Of a stretch of DNA of 6,328 bases, positions 1 through 5,419 are shown piece by piece. The first letter of the stretch is position 1; the number at the start of each line of letters is the position of its first letter. Both the position numbers and the translations under genes were made by a program. The stretch is from Paracoccaceae bacterium (GTDB lineage: Bacteria; Pseudomonadota; Alphaproteobacteria; Rhodobacterales; Rhodobacteraceae), in NCBI GenBank assembly GCA_007129775.1, contig SKUV01000173.1, forward strand, positions 1 to 6,328, in the 5' to 3' direction. Below the pieces are notes generated by a model. It saw only the letters and a list, made by a program, of their open reading frames with translations. It did not search any database and had not been told where the DNA came from.

Positions 1-139
1 CAACCAGAGATCCGGCGCGCCGCGAGCAGACATCCCCCCAGATGGCATGCGCAGCCGGACCCCCGTGAAAGGGGCCCCAGAAATGGGACGAGGGCGGCGG
101 ATCGGGCAGTGGCAGCAGCCTGATCCGCCGTTTTCCTTT
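1..139 (+). ncRNA. upsM: UpsM-like leader sRNA of the dcw cluster (3' part)
   Basis: No plausible gene starts here, but the sequence is rich in nested inverted repeats on the + strand. A stem of 11-20 with 49-59 (TCCGGC/GCCGGA and GCGC/GCGC, with A53 bulged) encloses a hairpin CATC/GATG (31-34/41-44). CCCC/GGGG follows (61-64/71-74, loop GTGAAA), then CCCA-GAAA-TGGG, a GNRA tetraloop hairpin (76-87), and finally the terminator hairpin. Established knowledge: in Rhodobacter sphaeroides and relatives the mraZ mRNA has a long 5' leader (about 268 nt) with a Rho-independent terminator, and termination releases the abundant sRNA UpsM (about 206 nt). Here the terminator ends 52-57 nt before mraZ, which matches that layout. 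The inferred 5' end and promoter would therefore lie some 70 nt upstream of the window. The identification rests on position and architecture, not on a sequence alignment. Confidence 0.72.
95..139 (+). terminator. Rho-independent terminator in the mraZ leader
   Basis: Bases 95-107 pair with 118-130. The outer nine pairs (CGGCGGATC/GATCCGCCG) are perfect Watson-Crick, followed by one G-U pair (104/121) and three more G-C pairs (105-107/118-120). The loop is about 10 nt (108-117). The stem is followed at once by TTTTCCTTT (131-139). A 13-bp GC-rich stem plus a T-tract is a strong intrinsic terminator by the usual criteria, although two C residues interrupt the T-tract, which suits partial read-through. 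It sits inside the presumed 5' UTR of the dcw operon, so it would both make the 3' end of the leader sRNA and act as an attenuator for mraZ and the genes after it. Confidence 0.85.
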
Positions 140-189
140 CGCGGCAACGACACGAGGCAACTCGGGGGCCAGATCAAGGAGCCGCGGGA
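137..189 (+). promoter_or_regulatory. Potential fold around the mraZ ribosome binding site
   Basis: Bases 137-145 can pair with 181-189: CGCGGC with GCCGCG is perfect (140-145/181-186), and two G-U pairs and one A-U pair extend it. The enclosed part has a second hairpin, CGAG-GCAA-CTCG (153-164), with a GNRA tetraloop. The Shine-Dalgarno sequence AAGGAG (176-181) lies at the base of the 3' strand. The 5' strand includes the end of the terminator T-tract, so this fold exists only in read-through transcripts. The pairing is seen in the sequence; control of mraZ translation by it is inference. Confidence 0.4.
176..181 (+). promoter_or_regulatory. mraZ ribosome binding site
   Basis: AAGGAG matches the anti-Shine-Dalgarno sequence and lies 10 nt before the GTG at 192. 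No ATG or GTG lies in frame upstream as far as the terminator, so this site decides the GTG start. Confidence 0.75.
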
Positions 190-191
190 CA

Positions 192-698
192 GTGGCGCGC
201 AGGTTCAGAGGCGAGTTCCACCAGAAGGTGGACGCGAAAGGGCGGGTCTCGGTACCGGCCCTGTTTCGCCGCGTCGTCGAAGCCGCCGACCCGGACTGGA
301 CTGAGGGCAAGCGCCCCAACCTCGTCATCGTCTACGGCGATCATCGCCGCAAGTATCTGGAATGTTACACGATCGAGGCGATCGACGATATCGACACCCG
401 GATCGATGCGCTGCCGCGCGGCTCGATGGAGCGCAAGATGCTGGAACGGCTGATGCACGGCCAGTCCTATCCCACACAGATCGACGAGGATGGCCGGATC
501 ATCCTGCCGCAGAAGCTGCGCGAAAAGATCGATCTGAGCGCGGAGGCTTTCTTCATCGCCTCGGGCGACCGTTTCCATATCTGGAAGCCCGAAACCTACG
601 AGGCCGAGGAAATCGCGCGCACCGAAGCATGGCTGGAGGAATTCCCCGAAGATTTCGATCCGCTGTCGCTGTTGCCGGAGAAGGGGGCGAGTGGCTGA
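192..698 (+). CDS. mraZ: MraZ, dcw cluster transcriptional regulator
   Basis: A 168-residue MraZ protein, a nucleoid-associated DNA-binding regulator of the AbrB/SpoVT fold that forms ring-shaped oligomers and, in other bacteria, represses its own dcw operon by binding repeats near the promoter. Both tandem half-domains are visible with the DxxxR signature: DAKGRVSVP (residues 14-22) and DEDGRIILP (98-106). The middle shows the family segment MLERLMHGQSYPTQID (83-98). It is longer than the roughly 150 residues of E. coli MraZ, through an insert near residues 31-45 and an acidic tail (about 138-168). The start is GTG with AAGGAG 10 nt upstream, and the N-terminus RRFRGEF fits the family directly. 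The stop overlaps the rsmH start (TGATG). The first gene of the operon lies behind the leader terminator, so its expression depends on read-through unless another promoter exists. Confidence 0.96.
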   Translation: MARRFRGEFHQKVDAKGRVSVPALFRRVVEAADPDWTEGKRPNLVIVYGDHRRKYLECYTIEAIDDIDTRIDALPRGSMERKMLERLMHGQSYPTQIDEDGRIILPQKLREKIDLSAEAFFIASGDRFHIWKPETYEAEEIARTEAWLEEFPEDFDPLSLLPEKGASG

Positions 699-1717
699 TG
701 CCTGTGCCCGATTGCGCAGCGCCCCAGCCCCCTCATGTTCCGGTCCTTCTTGCACCGATTCTTGCGGCCATGGCGCCGGTGCGGGGCGTCTGGGTCGATG
801 GCACTTTCGGCGCGGGCGGCTATGCGCGGGGGCTTCTGGAGGCGGGCGCCGAGCGGGTGATCGGGATCGACCGCGACCCAGCTGCACTGGCGATGGCGCA
901 GGGCTGGGCCGGGGAATGGGGGGCACGGCTGCAGCTGTTGCAGGGCAATTTCGCCGAACTCGACCGGCTCGCTGGCGGGCTGGTGTCGGGCGTGGTGCTC
1001 GATCTCGGGGTCTCGTCGATGCAGCTTGATCAGCCCGGGCGCGGTTTTTCCTTTCTGCGCGACGGCCCGCTCGACATGCGCATGGCGCAGGCGGGGCCTT
1101 CGGCGGCCGATCTGGTCAACTCCGTGCCCGAGGCGGTTCTCGCCGACATCCTGTATCACTACGGCGAGGAACGCGCGGCGCGCCGGATCGCGCGCGCCAT
1201 CGTCCGGGCGCGGGCCGAGGCGCCCATCGCCACCACCATGCGCCTTGCCGAGATCGTCGCATCCTGCCTGCCGCGCCCCAAACCGGGCCAGAGCCACCCC
1301 GCCACGCGCAGCTTTCAGGCGCTGCGCATTGCGATCAACGATGAATTCGGCGCGCTGGTGGCGGGCCTTGCCGCGGCCGAACGCGCGCTGCGGCCGGGCG
1401 GGCGGCTGGCCGTCGTCAGCTTTCATTCGATGGAGGACCGTGTGGTGAAACGCTTCCTTCAGTTGCGCAGCGGCGCGGCGCCGGGCGCCAACCGCTATGC
1501 GCCCGAGGCCATGCCCGAACCGGCGCGCTTTCGCCTGACCCCGCGGCGCGGGATCACCGCCGATGCAGCCGAACTGGAGGCCAACCCGCGGGCGCGTTCG
1601 GCGACGCTGCGCATGGCCGAGCGGCTCGACACACCCGCCGGCCCGCCGCCCGATGCGGCCGCGCTGGGCCTGCCGGCGCCCGATCTGGCCGCACTGGTCG
1701 CGGGGGGTCGGGGCTGA
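698..1717 (+). CDS. rsmH: 16S rRNA (cytosine(1402)-N(4))-methyltransferase
   Basis: RsmH (formerly MraW) uses S-adenosylmethionine to methylate N4 of C1402 in the decoding centre of 16S rRNA in the cytoplasm. At 339 residues it is slightly longer than the usual 310-320. Visible family blocks: HVPVLL (13-18), the SAM-binding loop DGTFGAGG (34-41), GIDRDPAALA (56-65), LDLGVSSMQLDQPGRGFSF (101-119), DMRM (126-129), RSFQALRIAINDE (204-216), VSFHSMEDRVVKRF (240-253) and NPRARSATLR (296-305). The extra length is an Ala/Pro-rich tail after residue 310. The start ATG overlaps the mraZ stop (TGATG), and a purine-rich GGAGAAGGGGG (677-687) precedes it. The reading frame is open far upstream, but HVPVLL and the overlap place the start at 698. 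No catalytic block looks damaged. Confidence 0.97.
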   Translation: MPVPDCAAPQPPHVPVLLAPILAAMAPVRGVWVDGTFGAGGYARGLLEAGAERVIGIDRDPAALAMAQGWAGEWGARLQLLQGNFAELDRLAGGLVSGVVLDLGVSSMQLDQPGRGFSFLRDGPLDMRMAQAGPSAADLVNSVPEAVLADILYHYGEERAARRIARAIVRARAEAPIATTMRLAEIVASCLPRPKPGQSHPATRSFQALRIAINDEFGALVAGLAAAERALRPGGRLAVVSFHSMEDRVVKRFLQLRSGAAPGANRYAPEAMPEPARFRLTPRRGITADAAELEANPRARSATLRMAERLDTPAGPPPDAAALGLPAPDLAALVAGGRG

Positions 1718-2121
1718 TGCGCGGGATTTTCTATGTTCTGGCGGCGCTGGGGGTGATCGGCCTTGCCTTCTGGGCCTATGGCGAGACCCACAAGACCCAG
1801 CGCGCGCTGGCCGAGTTGCGACAGACGCAGGCCGAAGTTTCATCCCTGCGCGAGGCGCTGGGGGTGCAGCGGGCCGAATGGGCCTATCTGAACCGCCCGG
1901 CGCGGCTGCGCGAACTGGCGGAACTCAATTTCGACGGGCTGGGCCTCATGCCGCTGTTGCCGGAGCATTTCGGCAGCGTCGATCAAGTCGCCTATCCCGC
2001 CCCGGAACTGCCGGCGCTGAACCAGCCGGTGGAGACCTTCGGCGCGATCGACGGCGTGACGCCGCTGCTCGCCCCCCGGCCCGGCACCGACACACCCCAG
2101 CCCGAGGTGATGGAGCCATGA
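1717..2121 (+). CDS. ftsL: Cell division protein FtsL
   Basis: A 134-residue bitopic membrane protein of the divisome that, in the family, forms a complex with FtsB and FtsQ and helps activate FtsWI at the septum. The sequence shows a very short cytoplasmic N-terminus, one membrane segment (about residues 4-21), then a periplasmic coiled-coil region (about 23-58, KTQRALAELRQTQAEVSSLR) and the FtsL-like motif EWAYLNRPARLRELA (54-68). A Pro-rich low-complexity tail follows (about 92-134). Primary sequence is poorly conserved in this family, so the call rests on topology, the EW-YLN-P-RL motif and its place between rsmH and ftsI. The start overlaps the rsmH stop (TGATG) and has only a weak G-rich stretch upstream (1702-1707), so translation is probably coupled to rsmH. 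Confidence 0.93.
   Translation: MRGIFYVLAALGVIGLAFWAYGETHKTQRALAELRQTQAEVSSLREALGVQRAEWAYLNRPARLRELAELNFDGLGLMPLLPEHFGSVDQVAYPAPELPALNQPVETFGAIDGVTPLLAPRPGTDTPQPEVMEP
2104..2115 (+). promoter_or_regulatory. ftsI ribosome binding site inside ftsL
   Basis: GAGGTGA (2104-2110), a 7-base match to the anti-Shine-Dalgarno sequence, lies 7 nt before the ATG at 2118, with a second GGAG (2112-2115) closer in. It lies within the last codons of ftsL and fixes the ftsI start in a frame that is open far upstream. Confidence 0.7.
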
Positions 2122-3902
2122 TCCGCACCCCCCTGCGCCCTCTTGCCCGTATCCTGCGCGCCCGCGAAACCGGCGAGAACCCCGACGCCATCGAGCGCGA
2201 AAACCTGCGCCTGCGCCACGAGGCGATGCGCGATCAGGCCCGCGCCCGGGCCGAGGGGCGGCTTCTGGTGCTGACCGGGATTTTCTGCCTCGCCTTCGCG
2301 CTGGTGGGCGGACGCATGGGGCTGGAAGCGGCGAGCCCCCCGCAAGAGCCGCGTACCACCGCGTTCGAGGCCGATATCTCGGCCAGCCGTGCCGATATCG
2401 TGGACCGGCATGGCCGGGTTCTGGCCACCAACCTCGTGACCCATTCGCTCTATGCCCAGCCCCATGTGATGATCGAACCCGAGCGCGCGGCGCGCGAACT
2501 GGTGGAGATATTTCCCGATCTCGACCTCGAAAGGCTGACGCGGCAATTCACCGACCCGGCGCGGCGGTTCGTCTGGATCAAGCGCCGGCTGTCGCCCGAA
2601 CAGACCCAGGCGGTGCACGATATCGGCGAGCCGGGGCTGCTGTTCGGCCCGCGCCAGATGCGGCTCTATCCTAACGGGCCGCTGGCCGCCCATGTGCTGG
2701 GCGGCGCGGGCTTCGGCCGCGAGGGCGTGTCGGCGGCCGAGATCGTCGGGGTGGCCGGGGTGGAGCGCGTCTTCGACGACTATCTGCGCGATCCGGCCAA
2801 TGCCGGGGCGCCGCTGCAACTGGCGCTCGATCTGACGGTGCAGGCTGCGGCGCGCGAGGTGCTCGAAGGCGGGATGCGGCTGCTGTCGGCCAAGGGCGCC
2901 ACCGCGGTGATCATGGATGTGCACAGCGGCGAGGTCGTGACCCTGATCTCGCTGCCCGATTTCGACCCCAACCAGCGCCCCCTGCCGCTGATCGAGGGCG
3001 ATGCCGCCGACAGCCCGCTGTTCAACCGCGCGGTGCAGGGGCTTTACGAACTGGGCTCGGTCTTCAAGCTCTTTCCCGTCGCCCAGGCGCTCGACGAGGG
3101 GCTGGTAAACCCCTCCACCAGAATCGACACCCGTGGACCGCTACGCTGGGGCCGCTTCACGATCAACGATTTTTCCAACCTTGGCCCGTCGCTGTCGGTC
3201 AACGATGTCTTCGTGAAAAGCTCCAACATCGGGACGGCGCGAATCGCCCAGATGATCGGGGCGGAGCGGCAGAAGGCGTTTCTGGAACGGCTGGGCCTGA
3301 TGGCGCCCACCTCGATCGAACTGACCGAGGCGCCCACCGCCCGGCCGCAGACCCCGTCGAACTGGTCGGAATTGTCGACGATGACGATTTCCTACGGGCA
3401 CGGCATGTCCTCCAGCCCGCTGCACCTGGCGGCGGCCTATTCCAGCATCATCAACGGCGGCACGCTTGTGGAGCCGACGCTGCTGCGCCGCAGTCGGGTC
3501 GAGCCGGGGCCGCGGGTGGTCTCGGCCGAGACCTCGGCGATCATGCGCGGCATGATGCGCGAGGTCGTCACCGGCGGGACCGCCAGTTTCGGCGAGGTGC
3601 CGGGCTATGGCGTCGGTGGCAAGACCGGCACCGCCAACAAGCCCGGTCCGCGCGGCGGCTATCTGGAAAATGCCGTGATCTCGACCTTCGCCAGCGCCTT
3701 TCCGATGGATGACCCGCGTTACGTCGTGATCGTCACCTTCGACGAGCCGGTGGAAAGCACGGGGCTGGAGCCGCGCCGCACGGCCGGCTGGACGGCCGTG
3801 CCCGTCGCGGCCGAGATCATCCGCCGCACCGCGCCGCTGCTGGATATCCGGCCAGAGATTGCCATGCCGGCGCGCAATGGGATAACAGCCGTCCGGAACT
3901 GA
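2118..3902 (+). CDS. ftsI: Septal peptidoglycan transpeptidase FtsI (PBP3)
   Basis: A class B penicillin-binding protein of 594 residues (E. coli FtsI has 588) that cross-links septal peptidoglycan in the periplasm, working with the glycosyltransferase FtsW. Layout: a basic cytoplasmic N-terminus (1-47), one uncleaved membrane anchor (about 48-66), a pedestal region beginning with RADIVDRHGRVLATNL (91-106) and including RFVWIKRRL (150-158) and GVAGVER (211-217), then the transpeptidase domain (about 265-580). The three catalytic motifs are intact: SVFK with nucleophile Ser314 and Lys317, SSN (368-370), and KTGT (502-505). The residue before Gly-Ser is Leu (ELGSVFK), where many class B PBPs have Pro. 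The start ATG overlaps the ftsL stop (ATGA) and has a good Shine-Dalgarno. It would be a target of beta-lactams. Confidence 0.97.
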   Translation: MIRTPLRPLARILRARETGENPDAIERENLRLRHEAMRDQARARAEGRLLVLTGIFCLAFALVGGRMGLEAASPPQEPRTTAFEADISASRADIVDRHGRVLATNLVTHSLYAQPHVMIEPERAARELVEIFPDLDLERLTRQFTDPARRFVWIKRRLSPEQTQAVHDIGEPGLLFGPRQMRLYPNGPLAAHVLGGAGFGREGVSAAEIVGVAGVERVFDDYLRDPANAGAPLQLALDLTVQAAAREVLEGGMRLLSAKGATAVIMDVHSGEVVTLISLPDFDPNQRPLPLIEGDAADSPLFNRAVQGLYELGSVFKLFPVAQALDEGLVNPSTRIDTRGPLRWGRFTINDFSNLGPSLSVNDVFVKSSNIGTARIAQMIGAERQKAFLERLGLMAPTSIELTEAPTARPQTPSNWSELSTMTISYGHGMSSSPLHLAAAYSSIINGGTLVEPTLLRRSRVEPGPRVVSAETSAIMRGMMREVVTGGTASFGEVPGYGVGGKTGTANKPGPRGGYLENAVISTFASAFPMDDPRYVVIVTFDEPVESTGLEPRRTAGWTAVPVAAEIIRRTAPLLDIRPEIAMPARNGITAVRN

Positions 3903-3915
3903 AAACCGGGCATTC

Positions 3916-3931
3916 GGGGTAGGGACGGGCC
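3916..3931 (+). promoter_or_regulatory. ftsI-murE gap with murE ribosome binding site
   Basis: The 29-nt gap (3903-3931) is the only non-coding break between genes after mraZ. AGGGA (3921-3925) lies 6 nt before the murE ATG, and GGGGT (3916-3920) just before it. An in-frame TAG at 3920-3922 rules out an earlier murE start. A small stem (CCGG 3893-3896 with CCGG 3906-3909) spans the ftsI stop. It has no T-tract, so it is not a terminator. No promoter-like hexamers are seen. Confidence 0.55.
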
Positions 3932-5419
3932 ATGGCACAGCCGCCGAAACGCAGGACGCTGGCCGATCTCGGCCTTGCCGCCCGGGGCGGGCAGGAGGCT
4001 ACGATTACCGGGCTTGCGGTGGACAGCCGCGAGGTGAAGCCCGGGTTTCTCTTTGCCGCGCTGCCGGGCAGCCGGGTGCACGGGGCCGATTTCATCACCT
4101 ATGCGCTGCGCATGGGCGCGGGCGCGGTGCTGACCGATGCCGCGGGCACGGCGCTGGCCGCCGATGTGCTTGACGGGGCCGAGACGCCGCTGGTGGTGGC
4201 CGAGGATCCCCGTCAGGCGCTGGCCTATGCCGCGGCCCTGTGGTTCGGCGCTCAGCCCGAGACGATGGTTGCGGTCACGGGCACGAACGGCAAGACCTCC
4301 GTCGCCAGTTTCTGCCGCCAGATCTGGCAGTTGCTGGGCGAAGCTGCGGCGAATATCGGGACCACTGGTATCGAGGGCGATTTCAGCGCCCCCTCGCCCC
4401 ATACCACGCCCGAGCCGATCACCCTGCACCGGCTGCTGGCGCAGATGGCCGAGGCCGGCATTACCCATGCGGCGATGGAGGCATCCTCTCACGGGCTGGA
4501 CCAGCGGCGGCCGGACGGGGTGCGGCTGCGTGCGGCGGCCTTTACGAACCTGACCCGCGATCACCTCGACTATCACGCGAATGCCGAGGCGTATTTCCTT
4601 GCGAAGGAACGACTTTTTACCGAAGTCCTGCCCGAGGACGGGGCCGCGGTGATCCATCTGGACGATCCCGCCGCCGCGCGGCTGGTGGAAGCCTGCCGGG
4701 CGCGGGGCCAGTCCTGTCTGACGGTGGGGCGCAGTGCGACCGCCGATGTGCGCCTGACCGGCCAGCGCCCGGAGGCGACGGGCCAGACCCTGCGATTCGA
4801 GGTCAAGGGCAGCCCGTTTCAGGTCTCGCTCGGGCTGATCGGCGATTTTCAGGCGGAAAATGTGCTTCTGGCGGCGGGGCTTGTGCTGGCCACGGGCACC
4901 GCGGCGGCCGATCTGGTGCGGGTTCTGCCACGGCTTCAGACGGTGCGCGGGCGGATGCAGCATGTGGCCACGCGCGCCAACGGCGCGCCGGTCTTTGTCG
5001 ATTACGCCCACACGCCCGACGCACTGGCGCGCGCCCTGCGCGCGCTGCGGCCCCATGTGATGGGCCGGTTGCTGGTGGTCTTCGGCGCCGGAGGGGATCG
5101 TGACCGGGACAAGCGCCCGCTGATGGGCGCCGCCGCCGCCGATCATGCCGATGTTGTATATGTGACAGACGACAACCCGAGATCCGAGGATCCTGCCGCT
5201 ATTCGTGTTGAAATAATGCAAGCCTGTCCGGAGGGGAACGAGGTCGGCGACCGCGCCGAGGCGATCCTGAGGGCGGTTGATGCGCTGGGCCCCGGCGATG
5301 CGCTGCTGATCGCCGGCAAGGGCCACGAAACCGGCCAGACCATGGGAGAGACGGTCTATCCTTTCGACGATGCCGAACAGGCCAGCATCGCCGTCGCGGC
5401 GCTGGACGGGCTGGGCTGA
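3932..5419 (+). CDS. murE: UDP-MurNAc-tripeptide synthetase MurE (meso-DAP adding)
   Basis: MurE is the cytoplasmic ATP-dependent ligase that adds the third amino acid to UDP-MurNAc-L-Ala-D-Glu. The 495 residues show all three Mur ligase domains: the N-terminal UDP-binding domain with LAVDSREVKPGFLFAAL (28-44), the central ATPase domain with P-loop TGTNGKTS (116-123), EASSHGLDQ (183-191), TNLTRDHLDYH (205-215) and the expected carbamylated lysine in YFLAKERLF (Lys225), and the C-terminal domain with VDYAHTPDAL (357-366), GAGGDRDRDKRP (385-396) and DNPRSEDP (414-421). The DNPR motif is the known marker for meso-diaminopimelate rather than L-lysine as substrate. It has its own Shine-Dalgarno and ends in a TGATG overlap with murF. 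Codons at 5153-5226, over the DNPR region, are unusually AT-rich compared with the rest of the gene. N-terminal TLADLGL supports the start. Confidence 0.97.
   Translation: MAQPPKRRTLADLGLAARGGQEATITGLAVDSREVKPGFLFAALPGSRVHGADFITYALRMGAGAVLTDAAGTALAADVLDGAETPLVVAEDPRQALAYAAALWFGAQPETMVAVTGTNGKTSVASFCRQIWQLLGEAAANIGTTGIEGDFSAPSPHTTPEPITLHRLLAQMAEAGITHAAMEASSHGLDQRRPDGVRLRAAAFTNLTRDHLDYHANAEAYFLAKERLFTEVLPEDGAAVIHLDDPAAARLVEACRARGQSCLTVGRSATADVRLTGQRPEATGQTLRFEVKGSPFQVSLGLIGDFQAENVLLAAGLVLATGTAAADLVRVLPRLQTVRGRMQHVATRANGAPVFVDYAHTPDALARALRALRPHVMGRLLVVFGAGGDRDRDKRPLMGAAAADHADVVYVTDDNPRSEDPAAIRVEIMQACPEGNEVGDRAEAILRAVDALGPGDALLIAGKGHETGQTMGETVYPFDDAEQASIAVAALDGLG

Noticed and set aside
1..94. 3' end of RNase P RNA, tmRNA or SRP RNA upstream of mraZ
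   Set aside because: The conserved cores I would expect (for example the RNase P 3' segment with CAGAA and CCGGCTTA, the SRP GGAAG loop, or a tRNA-like CCA end) are absent. The leader sRNA explanation fits better.
84..112. Clustered G-runs (TGGGA, AGGGC, CGGGC) that might be MraZ-binding repeats
   Set aside because: Known MraZ operators are TGGGN-type repeats about 10 bp apart near the promoter. Here only one true TGGG is present (84-87), the spacing is irregular (7 and 12), and the bases are explained by the GNRA hairpin and the terminator stem. The promoter is probably upstream of the window.
47..304. 85-codon open frame on the + strand over the leader and the mraZ start
   Set aside because: It has no recognisable domain, runs through the terminator and into mraZ in another frame, and has the Arg/Pro/Gly-rich composition of a shadow frame in GC-rich DNA.
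174..1843. Long minus-strand open frames opposite mraZ and rsmH (250 and 415 codons)
   Set aside because: Long antisense frames are expected in DNA this GC-rich. Their translations are Arg/Gly/His-rich with no family motifs, while the + strand genes are unmistakable.
1563..2117. In-frame N-terminal extension of ftsI through the end of rsmH and ftsL
   Set aside because: The frame is open, but the translation is Arg/Ala-rich and unlike any PBP. The ATG at 2118 has a strong Shine-Dalgarno and gives the expected length and membrane topology.
4595..4618. Terminator-like element in murE: TTCCTT-GCG-AAGGAA followed by TTTTT
   Set aside because: The stem is only 6 bp with two G/C pairs and a 3-nt loop, and four bases separate it from the T-tract. 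It lies inside codons for the conserved YFLAKERLF motif, so it is unlikely to terminate.
5154..5220. Possible internal promoter for murF in the low-GC tract (TTGTAT, TTGAAA)
   Set aside because: Neither hexamer has a convincing -10 element at 16-18 bp spacing, and the operon is tightly coupled through murE-murF.
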